From Hymenoscyphus infarciens (Eukaryota; Ascomycota; Leotiomycetes; Helotiales; Helotiaceae): a DNA stretch of 64,000 bases. This document shows positions 13,630 through 22,700 of the stretch, in pieces. A model generated the notes under the pieces. That model did no database searches. It was not told the origin of the DNA and saw nothing but the letters and a program-made list of their open reading frames with translations. Numbering within the stretch: the stretch's first letter is position 1; every line of letters starts with the position of its first letter. The DNA is taken from positions 106,330-170,329 of the forward strand of contig LLCB01000110.1 in assembly GCA_001414345.1 (NCBI GenBank), given 5' to 3'. The translations under genes were made by a program, and so were the position numbers.

Positions 13630-14069
13630 TCTACATGAATATATTAAGCAATTGAAATGATATTCGGGGAGTTATTTGGAAATATGTACGGTCAAGCAAG
13701 GGTGCCAAACAAAAGTTATTGAATTGTAAGATTTAAGAAAAGCATTAATAATAGTCTACAAACTCATCGAACTTTATTCGAGAGCTGAAAAGGGCTATAT
13801 ATTGGAACGTAACAAGGAAATAAATGTGATAATTCCAAAAGAGTACTAGTATAGTCCTTCGAGATTCCTTCGTAGTGGTCACGTGAATCGTCTTTACAAC
13901 TCAGTCGATTTGATTGGCTGCTGAGATGCTGGCGAGTCGTAGAAGATCCCGACAAAATTGAACGACCTTCATCGTCGGCCACCCAACCACAACGACACCC
14001 TCCCACCACTCAATTGAGCTTTCTCCCCTCCTGAGAAGTCATCTTCAGTTGAGGCATACTGTGCTCAAG
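13630..14069. promoter_or_regulatory. Intergenic region with cytochrome c1 promoter
   Basis: 440 bp between ARO3 and CYT1. A TCACGTGA palindrome at 13879-13886 (Cbf1-type E-box) and ATTGG at 13913-13917 (reverse of the CCAAT box bound by the Hap complex) lie about 155-190 bp upstream of the CYT1 start. Both are known elements in promoters of fungal respiratory genes; their use here is inferred. Confidence 0.5.
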
Positions 14070-15340
14070 ATGTTGGCTAGATCTTGCCTGCGCTCGACGC
14101 GCGCGCTCGGAGCTGCCCGGAATGGCGCGGTTAACACTACAAAGGTACGAACAACACACCACAACCCCAACGATGAAGATATAGAGGGCAGAAGGAGCAA
14201 AAGAAGATATTGGAGAATTATGCAGGTCATGGAACCGACTGCTGACAATTTACTCTGTAGCGTGCCGCCTCATCGACAGCAAATGCTGCTTCCCCCTTTG
14301 CCTTGAACGCCGCCGGTTCTGCAGCGACAGCCGTTGCCATCGGATCAGCAGCCTGGTACTATCATTTATACGGACCCGAGTTACATGCCATGACGCCAAT
14401 AGAAGAAGGGTGAGTGATTAAGGGTGGATGTTCAATTGCTCAATTATGCCGGAGGGGTGCTCTTGCGGTTATGGGAAGGGGCATCAACAATGGCAAATTG
14501 GAGATTGGATGGGAGCATAATGGAATTCAGGGCTAACAGGTTGGTAGTCTTCACCCAACTAAATACCCATGGGAACACGTAAAATGGAACAAGACCTACG
14601 ATCACCAAGCGTAAGTTTTTGCCACGCCACCCGGAAGAGCTCAATTGACAACGAATAGTCTTCGTCGAGGTTTCCAAGTCTACCAAGAAGTTTGCGCTTC
14701 ATGTCACTCCCTTAGCCGAATCCCATACCGATCCCTTGTTGGTGTTACCCACACTGTCGACGAAGCCAAGGCAATGGCCGAAGAAAACGAATATGATGCC
14801 GAACCCAACGACGAGGGTGAGATTGAGAAGCGACCAGGAAAGCTGTCCGATTATCTCCCAAGTCCTTACAAGAACGACGAGGCTGCTCGCGCTGCCAATA
14901 ACGGGGCTCTGCCACCAGATCTATCACTGATGGCCAAGGCTCGTCACGGTGGGATTGATTATATCTTCAACCTGTTGACTGGATACCCTGAGGAGACACC
15001 TGCAGGAGCTGTTGTCCCAGAAGGACTTAACTTCAACCCATATTTCCCCGGTACCGGAATTGCTATGGCTCGTGTTTTGTACAACGAATTGGTTGAATAC
15101 GAAGATGGAACCCCAGCATCAACCTCGCAAATGGCAAAGGATGTTACTGAATTCTTGAACTGGTCAGCAGAGCCAGAGATGGATCAGCGAAAGAAAATGG
15201 GCATGAAGGTTATTGTGATTTCAACGGCACTATTCGCATTGAGCGTTTGGGTCAAACGATACAAGTGGTCCGCCGTCAAGACAAGAAAACTCAACTACAC
15301 TCCTCCATCAATGGGGGGCAAGCACACCAACGGCCACTAG
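14070..15340 (+). CDS. CYT1: Cytochrome c1, haem protein of respiratory complex III
   Basis: Exons 14070-14144, 14261-14409, 14548-14610 and 14659-15340 give 322 residues. The N-terminus is a bipartite mitochondrial presequence: a basic, Arg-rich segment (MLARSCLRSTRALGAARNG) and a hydrophobic sorting segment (ATAVAIGSAAWYYHLYG). The mature start follows (PIEEGLHPTKYPWEHVKWNK). The haem c motif CASCH is at residues 108-112 and the axial Met is probably M232 in GTGIAMARVL. A C-terminal membrane anchor (VIVISTALFALSVWVKRY) and a basic tail complete the protein. It transfers electrons from the Rieske centre to cytochrome c on the intermembrane side of the inner membrane. Confidence 0.96.
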
Positions 15341-15932
15341 ACAGATGATGATGGGGTTTTCTTTTGTCAAGACAGGGGACGGGAGGGGAAGAGCGCAAGA
15401 ATTGTTCTACTAGTCTTTTATTAAATGCAGGATCGAGGGATGTGTACAAAGGAGCGATTGGGATGGAGTGCTTCTAATAGGGAGCCTTTCCACTCCGGCC
15501 CGTCTGCGGAAGGAGTGAAATTTTAGACTGTGTCAATACTTTTAAAGAATGCGTTTAATTTTTGCTGAGTATCGATGAAATAACTGCTTGCTTTCCTTGA
15601 AGTCTTCTGAAGGTCGTACCCCTGTAGAAGATTGACAGGGATATTCCCGATAAGCCAATCGAAGAAAAAACTCGAAGTTGAGCTTTCAGGAGCTCCCCGC
15701 CTTGAACTTCACTTTCCCGATCATTTTTCCTCACTCGGTCCGCGTTTGATCTTGGGATATGCCGCATGAGGGGTAGATATCTTGTTCTTGTACGCGCATT
15801 ACGCATCACTCGACGCCTTTTTATTTTCGAACGCGAGACCCTCGAGCGCAAGATTAAGCTCAACTTGCAACATTCTTGAGCCACCACGATCTAGAACAAA
15901 CTTGATGCGCAATTGAAGGACTCAAGTGTTTG
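15341..15932. other. Intergenic region, CYT1 3' / next gene 5'
   Basis: About 590 bp. A minus-strand ORF (15555-15887) is Arg-rich and resembles no family I know; treated as chance. No repeats seen. Confidence 0.45.
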
Positions 15933-18624
15933 ATGTCACGAGACCCATCTCAAGACTCCAACCTATCAGATACATCGGATATTTCATCCTTTGCGCGGTG
16001 GGAAGAGGAAACTGGGGAGAAGATCTTAGACGAGAGGGAGGCTTCGAGATTAGATATGGCGAACACTGAACTTCCTAGGGTGTGGGCGGATCAGGATAGT
16101 AGTAATGATGCGAGAAGTAGTGATGAGGAGGAGCTTGATGGGGAGGAACTGGGTGTCGAGGTTGAGGAGAAGGTGGGGAAGAAGATCGAATACGTGAGTT
16201 TTTTACCCCTCTTGAGAGCTCACATTTGCCCGCATGTTCGCGCACTTGGACATTGAAGTGGATTGGAAGCTAATTGTATTTGGGCAGACTCGAGCGACAA
16301 GCATCTCTTCTTCTTCTTCTTCCTCCTCCTCCTCCGCTTCCGAGATCGAACATCCTCCATCAAGTCAACCTCGCCCAGCGGACTCCGAGTCTGAGAACGA
16401 AAACGAAGACGAGGAGGCCGACGACCCACTTGTGGACTTTGATGTCGATCCTGAGCAGAGAGAATATATGAGGGAATTGTTAGACGTCGCTCCGGAAGAA
16501 GAGTTGACCCAGTTGTCTCAACACTCTCCAGAGTCGAAGAAGATTACCTATACGATGCTTGAGGAGGCACATGGAGAGGGAATGCGCCAATTATCGCAGC
16601 TTTCCCAGGTATCAACTTCCAGCAAGAAAGACAAGAAACGGAAGAGGAGAAATGAGGACGTCAAGATCGGAAACATTGTTCAGGACGCAATGGCTGTAGT
16701 CGCCGCTGGCATTGCAGGTCATACTGGCGAGGGATTCCAGCAAGCGATTGAGATGGTTACTGAGAACGTTAAGAAGATTGCTGGGGCTCTGGAGCAAGAG
16801 AGCGCTCAGATTACAATGGCTCCCGAAGCTGAGGTCGTAACAACTAGCAAGTCCCGCAAGAAGCGTCGGCGACAGGTCGAGGCGAGCGATACACAAATGG
16901 AAGGCAATAATGCTAAGGTTAATACGGTAAAGGACGTGGCGCCAACTTTGGAGACCGCCGCTGACTGGTACCAGGGCGATGATGCCACAGCTATGGTCAA
17001 TGATACTGGTGATGTTGAAGAAGACTCGATAGAAGATACTGTATCTCAGAAGGTACGAAAGGCGACTAGTCTGGAGGCTATCACACTCGGGAGTGATGAT
17101 ATGGAGGAACCACCAGCTGAGAAACCTGAGACGGTGGAGAATAAACACAAGTTAAAGCGGGCTGCGAAAAATGCACAGAAGGCGAAAGAAATGCCATCGA
17201 TTTCTGGACCTGTTAAGACAGCTCAACCTAGCGATGTTGGCAATAACGACTCTGCGCCTTTGGGTAATGCCAAAAGCAAGAATGCTGCGCGAAAGGCAGC
17301 ACGGAAGGCAAAGAAGGCCAAGCTGGGTCCGACTACTTCGAAATTCTTTCCTCCAGCAACCCAGGCTACGGGAAGCCCAGGTCCTGCATTGAGAGCAAGC
17401 CCCGAAGAGCGAAGAAACAAGAAACTCGCCGTTCGTAAGGCTGCTGCCAATTCTAGTGACAAGGCTGTCACTAAGCCAACTGCTACTCCAAATCCTGAAC
17501 TGACCCAAGCAGTTGAGCGACCAGTTGTACCAGAAAATCAGGAGGAAAACATTCGAAAGCTTGCCAAGGAACTGAAATTGCCTAAGTCGGCAGTGAAACT
17601 TTTAATCCGGGCAAAAAAGGCTGTGGAGAACTCTCTAAACAACCCCCCTCCTGGTACCACTACACGACCTACCTTTTCAGGCACGACTACATAAACGACC
17701 GATACCGTTGCTGAATCAAGCCATGCAACTCCAGAAACCGAAGCCAAGTCCAAAACCAATCGGAGAAAGAGAAACAAGAAGACTCGAAACCACAATACTC
17801 TCAAGGAAGAGGTCACTCCTGCGCCAGTTTCGAAGCCAATTGTCGTTACCCGCCCAGTTGTTAGTTCAACCCCGTATATAACAAGCGACCAGCAGCGAAA
17901 GATTGATAGGAAGGCTGCACAGCGCGCTGCTAGCCTAGCAAAGAACGGCAAGGGGAAGGTTCAAGATGATGCACAGGATGCTATGGAGCTTGACTCTGCT
18001 CCTGGAGCTGTCAACAAGCCTGCGGTTGAGAAATCCGAGCAGAAGGGAGAACGTCGTAGTCGTGGCCGAAAGGTTGCAAAGGGCAAGAATGATGGAGATG
18101 TATCAGCTGAGGCAGGAGTTGAGAAAGTGGTCGAGCCACCGACATCTATCGAAGCACCAGAGTTAGATCACAAGGCAAAGCCCGTTGAGCCCGAAGTCGA
18201 GGAGTCTGAGAAAACCAGCAAGTCCAAGGCGAAGCGCAAAGAGAAGAAGAGAAAATCCCTTAGCAATGACACTGGAATCCCCGAAACCCAAGAGTCTCTT
18301 GGTGAAGCAGAGCCAAAAACCAAGAAGCGGAAATCTCTCAGCAAGGAACCCGAAGTCGAATCCCAATTACCAGCCAAAGAACCTGCTCACGAAGAAAAGC
18401 CCAAAAAGAAGAAGCGCAAGTCTGTCAACGGGCGAACCGAGATACCGGAAACCCAAGAAACAGATGGAGAACGTTCCCAGCCTCTTGGTGAGCTCACAGA
18501 CGTCCAATCCCCTTCTAAGAAGACCAAGGAAAAACGACGAAAGTCGAAACAAGTAAGCCCTGTCTTGGACTCTACCAATGTTGATGTGGAGATAGGCGAA
18601 ACATCAAAAGATCACCACTCGTAG
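15933..18624 (+). CDS. Long acidic/lysine-rich disordered protein, possibly the N-terminal half of the downstream glycosylase gene
   Basis: Exon 1 (15933-16193) is acidic and starts MSRDPSQDSNLSDTSD. A 94-nt intron (GTGAGT...GGGCAG) leads to a Ser run and a long charged region. The frame meets TAA at 17692 but stays open and coding-like beyond it in the same frame to TAG at 18622. An in-frame 81-nt intron (17654-17734: GTACC, CTGAA branch, CCAG) would remove the TAA, so I prefer splicing to a nonsense mutation. The C-terminal part has repeated nuclear-localisation-like blocks (KRKEKKRKSLS, KTKKRKSLS, KKKKRKSVN) alternating with IPETQE. No enzymatic domain. The neighbouring frame is open upstream of the next ORF, and an intron at 18621-18667 would fuse both into one protein of about 1957 residues. 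Confidence 0.6.
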
Positions 18625-18758
18625 GAGACCGGGGTCCTGCGAGTGGTGGTTGTTTCCTGGAAAATAGTGATATATATACAGAACAGGATAATCATGGTGT
18701 TGGGGAGGATAGTGGCCATGAGGAAGAGTGGAATGGAATTATAAGTAGTGATGAGGAT

Positions 18759-21700
18759 ATGGGTATGGATATAGAGGTTGATGTTGATGAGGACGAGGTA
18801 AACGTGCCAGCAACTGTCCCGGAAAAAATCCAACCTCAAAGTCCTCTCGGAATTGGAAACCGGCGGGACTCTGTCGACAGTTCTGGACACGAATACTCGA
18901 TACCGGGATCTAAACGAAAATCAAGTGGTGTTGAGGCCGGGTGCTACTTTACGCCACGACAACTGAGAGAGCAATGCAGAACTATACTAGGTGGGCACCA
19001 TATGGAGTCCGATTCGCCTTTGTTGTCACAGAACCTCCAGAGAATGGGTTCTCGTTTGAAGAATTCTCAATCACCTCGGAAGCCTTTCATTATTATTCCA
19101 GTCAACGAAGAACGGGAAGAGTCAAAGGAGCCAAATGAAGAAGTACCAATTGCTTCGGTCGAAAGAACACTTCGAGAAAGTCCACCTTCACATTCGAAGA
19201 AAGAGCTAGCCCGACGTCGTACCACGCAACGAGAGCTCGGAATTCCTGCTCTTGAACGGACACAGGAAGACAAGGAACATACACCAGTTCTCGACGACGC
19301 GCAGGAGAAAACCAAACACAGTGCAAAAGAGCGACCACGTAAGAGTATCTTGGAACGAGAACTTGGTATTACTATTCCGATCGACGAAGAACAAGAGGAG
19401 GCACACGAAGAACCAACAGTCGCTGTGGAAAGAACTCCCCAAGAAATTATACATTCGAAGATAGTGCGTCAACGGGGACTCAGAAAGGTTGCTTCGGAAC
19501 AAGACGAGGACAAGGAGCCTACTCCTGTAGTTGAAACGCCGCCGAAGAAAATCAAAGGTGTCAGTGGGAAAGAACGACCACGTAGGAGTATCTTGGAACG
19601 AGAACTTGGAATTGTTCCTTCAGCCGACGAAGACTCATCTGACCTGCACGACGAGAACCACAACAGACGCACTTCATCTGTCGCCAGCGACAGAATCACT
19701 CGTCAAGCGGAATTTGAGGCAGCTCCTATCAACGTCTTTGATCGATATCTTGGTGAGAGCGATGTGGAGCTTCCGAAGCCACGGCGCTCCTCCGATGCCC
19801 AGGTATATGTAAAGAAGGAAGGGTACAAGAGGCTTATTGGGGTGCTCTCAAGATATCCTACTTCTGATAATGAGTCTGTTTTTGATCCCTCAGAGGCACG
19901 ACGAAATTTCACACCCTTCCGAGACGCCAAGGGCCAGTTCGTACGAAAAGGCAGTAGCAGCGCTGTGAAGCCAAAGAGCGAAGACAAAAAAAGAGAAGCC
20001 CCTAGGTCCTCACCAAATATCGCCTCAGTCCCAAGTCCCGAGAGCGAATCCCCACGAAGCTTCAGTGGCAGTCCTATCAGAAGCAGACCACAGAAAAGAT
20101 TGTTCAACAACAAGTCAGAGATCCCTAGTTCATCGGCAGAGGAGGAGTCAGGTTCAGAAATTATGGGAAGCCAGCAAGATATGGAATCTATCGCCAACAA
20201 GGGAAATAACAGAGCGCCCCTCCGCCTTCGTGTTAATCGGGTGGCTGTCAACTATTCTTCAAGAATTCCGCTCTTCAATGCAGGCTCAATCGTTTCGAGT
20301 AATTTTGATTCTGGGTCTATGGTGCCGAGGTCTTCTCCTCCGACAATATCTGCAAATACCGAAGAGCAAATAAAGTCTCCCAGCACCGATTTACCCAGTG
20401 GAATGCTGTCCAATACTGGCACAAGACGCGATTTAGTCTCTATGCCCTCGCCGGTCTTAACGAGAATGAAACGCAACAAAGCAGCGGACTTCTTTGATCT
20501 TTATTATGACTATCAACCTAGAAGTCCACCACCTTCAAGCGATGTCAGTTTCCAGGGCGAGCCGGAATCTATGACGCTTTGTGGAGATACTCAATTACCT
20601 GTTGAGGAAGAGCCAGCTTCGATGGCAATTCTTGATGTTACTCAGTTCCCTGTTGAGGAGCCTGATTCGTTGGAATTTCCTTGGGGTAGTCAGATGCCTG
20701 ATTTGAGGGCAGTCCTTGGGTATACTCAGTACCCTGTTGATGAGGAGCCGGAATCCATGACACTTCGTGGAGATAATACCCAATTGCCTGTGGAGAAGCC
20801 ATCCGAAACAGCTGCAGCGCCACAACCATACACGGAATCATCGATAAAGTCAACTGTGGACGCTCTTTTTCGCCTGGGGAGTTCTTGTAGCCCGCCTGAT
20901 TCTTCTGATTCTTCTTATCATACTGCTCAGTCACATCAAGAAGACTTAAACTTGAGCCAAGAAGCCAGACCGGAGGCAGCCAGCTTCCCAAAGCCCGCAA
21001 AGAAAGAGAAAGCCAAGCGACAGCCAGCAAAGTCCCCATATTTCAAACAGCTTGTAGAATCCCCTAAGAAGAAAGGCAAGGGTAAGGTTTCTGAGATCGA
21101 CGGGCAAGAAATGCCCGAGACTCCAAAGAAGGAATCGACATCGATCCCAAATAAGCGCTCACCCGGTGGCTTTGTATCTTGCATTCCTTTCCCGCCTCTC
21201 TCCTCACCCAACTTTGGCCTCATTCAGGAGAAGCTCGCTCACGATCCCTTCCGCCTTCTCATCGCTGTCACCTTCCTCAATCGTACCAAGGGGAAACAAG
21301 CTATCCCAGTCTTCTACGAGCTCGTTGAAAGATATCCCACACCGGAAACTCTTTCTTCAGCACCAAGAGAGGACATCGTCGAAATCATCCGTCATCTCGG
21401 TCTCCAAAACCAACGTGCCGAAACCTTTCAAACGTACGGTAAACAATGGCTCGAAGACCCTCCCACGAAAGAAAAACGCTACATTGTCAAAGGATACCCG
21501 AAAAAGGACTCGGGTCGCGATATTGAACGCGGAGAAATTGTCACCGACTCTGATCGCCACACAGAATGGGAAATTGGCCATATGACACAAGGACCCTACG
21601 CTATCGATTCCTGGCGTATCTTCTGTCGAGACGTTCTCAGAGGCGTAGCAGATTCCTGGAATGGCGAGAATGCAAAGGAGGAGAATTTTCAGCCCGAGTG

Positions 21701-22028
21701 GATGAGGGTTCTCCCTGAGGATAAAGAGTTGAGAGCTTATTTGAGATGGATGTGGTTGAAGGAGGGGTTTCATTGGGATCCATTTACCGGGGAGAAGGAG
21801 GTTGCGCCTAGTGAGTTGATGGAGGCTGCGATGGGGAAGAAGGGCAGTATTGCTTGGGATGATCTGGGGGGTATGAGGATTATACATGATGATGATGATG
21901 ATGATGTGGAGAAGGAAGGGGTGGGGAAGGAGAGTGTAGATATGGGGGAAAAGGTCGAGGGGGAGCTTGATGTTGATATGGTTGGAGTTGACGGACCGCC
22001 GGTTGAGAGGAAACTGAAGTTTTCGTAA
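18759..22028 (+). CDS. MBD4-like HhH-GPD DNA glycosylase with long disordered N-terminus
   Basis: 1089 codons from the Met at 18759; the frame is open and acidic back to about 18640, so the true start may lie upstream (see the previous entry). Residues about 810-905 match the helix-hairpin-helix glycosylase fold of MBD4: DPFRLLIAVTFLNRTKGKQAIPVF, then the hairpin HLGLQNQRAETF. After an insertion comes GPYAIDSWRIFCRDV, where D950 aligns with the catalytic Asp of MBD4 (GxYGxDSxRIFC). The end, ELRAYLRWMWLKEG, also fits. MBD4 enzymes remove T or U from G mismatches, such as those left by 5-methylcytosine deamination, and act in nuclear base-excision repair. I see no methyl-CpG-binding domain. The N-terminal 800 residues are disordered, with two RPR(K/R)SILERELGI repeats and TQ(L/F/Y)PVEEEP-type repeats at about residues 600-685. 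Confidence 0.85.
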   Translation: MGMDIEVDVDEDEVNVPATVPEKIQPQSPLGIGNRRDSVDSSGHEYSIPGSKRKSSGVEAGCYFTPRQLREQCRTILGGHHMESDSPLLSQNLQRMGSRLKNSQSPRKPFIIIPVNEEREESKEPNEEVPIASVERTLRESPPSHSKKELARRRTTQRELGIPALERTQEDKEHTPVLDDAQEKTKHSAKERPRKSILERELGITIPIDEEQEEAHEEPTVAVERTPQEIIHSKIVRQRGLRKVASEQDEDKEPTPVVETPPKKIKGVSGKERPRRSILERELGIVPSADEDSSDLHDENHNRRTSSVASDRITRQAEFEAAPINVFDRYLGESDVELPKPRRSSDAQVYVKKEGYKRLIGVLSRYPTSDNESVFDPSEARRNFTPFRDAKGQFVRKGSSSAVKPKSEDKKREAPRSSPNIASVPSPESESPRSFSGSPIRSRPQKRLFNNKSEIPSSSAEEESGSEIMGSQQDMESIANKGNNRAPLRLRVNRVAVNYSSRIPLFNAGSIVSSNFDSGSMVPRSSPPTISANTEEQIKSPSTDLPSGMLSNTGTRRDLVSMPSPVLTRMKRNKAADFFDLYYDYQPRSPPPSSDVSFQGEPESMTLCGDTQLPVEEEPASMAILDVTQFPVEEPDSLEFPWGSQMPDLRAVLGYTQYPVDEEPESMTLRGDNTQLPVEKPSETAAAPQPYTESSIKSTVDALFRLGSSCSPPDSSDSSYHTAQSHQEDLNLSQEARPEAASFPKPAKKEKAKRQPAKSPYFKQLVESPKKKGKGKVSEIDGQEMPETPKKESTSIPNKRSPGGFVSCIPFPPLSSPNFGLIQEKLAHDPFRLLIAVTFLNRTKGKQAIPVFYELVERYPTPETLSSAPREDIVEIIRHLGLQNQRAETFQTYGKQWLEDPPTKEKRYIVKGYPKKDSGRDIERGEIVTDSDRHTEWEIGHMTQGPYAIDSWRIFCRDVLRGVADSWNGENAKEENFQPEWMRVLPEDKELRAYLRWMWLKEGFHWDPFTGEKEVAPSELMEAAMGKKGSIAWDDLGGMRIIHDDDDDDVEKEGVGKESVDMGEKVEGELDVDMVGVDGPPVERKLKFS

Positions 22029-22700
22029 AAATGGGTGGAACATTTGTGGAAGTGCATTTTCAAAACCGGGATTTTTCCTTAGATCTTGCTTTGGGTGTTG
22101 TTTAGCTGAATACCCCGGTAGCATAGAACTCGTGAATATGAAATGCAGAATGAGTTTCATTGAATCCCTCGTCTCGCTCTCTTTTTATTTCCCCTTTCCA
22201 GAATCTGAGGAGGAAAAGGGTTGATAGATGGGTAGTGTCCATGGAATGGCTTACTCGCCAATTGACAACTTACTCAATAAAAGTTAGACAAAAAGAGGGT
22301 GCGCATCTCAATTGACCTCACCTCTTTGAGTAACTGACTTAGTTCAATTATCTGAAATTCATTCCTCGAGAAGACTTAAAATAAAGACGATAGACTTTTG
22401 CTGGATGTCGGGGTGGTGATCGCTAAACTCCAGGCAGCTAGTCGCTAAAATTCAAGGTGTTGAACACTAAACTCCAGGGAGTCGCTCGCTAAGTTTTAGG
22501 GTACGGAGCACTACTTTATAGTCTCTCAGAGGAGGATTAAAATGGCTAGCAAAGTCACAAGTACCGATCTGCAAGTAGAAAGTTTTAGTCTACTTGTAGG
22601 TGATCTATTTTCCAATTCATAGGTCGCCCACGAATAGCACAAGAGACTTTTTATGAAATTTAAGCTTGGGAATCTAGCACATATAGAAGCCAGCATCTTT
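22029..22700. other. Convergent 3' intergenic region with degenerate repeat
   Basis: Lies between the ends of the glycosylase gene and the DPH6 gene. Holds the minisatellite-like repeat at 22419-22502 and a small hairpin with arms CAAGTAGA / TCTACTTG (22572-22579, 22589-22596). Confidence 0.5.
22419..22502. repeat. Degenerate tandem repeat of CGCTAAA(C/A)T(C)CAGG units
   Basis: Four copies of a unit beginning CTAAACTCCAGG, CTAAAATTCAAGG, CTAAACTCCAGGG or CTAAGTTTTAGGG occur about 20-30 bp apart. The decay includes C-to-T changes. Confidence 0.6.

Noticed and set aside
16612..17148. Minus-strand ORF of 178 codons
   Set aside because: Shadow of the lysine-rich plus-strand gene; composition is Leu/Ser-rich as expected for an antisense frame.
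17692..17694. True nonsense mutation in the 15933-18624 gene
   Set aside because: Possible, but an in-frame 81-nt intron with GT, a CTGAA branch and CCAG removes it, so splicing is the simpler reading.
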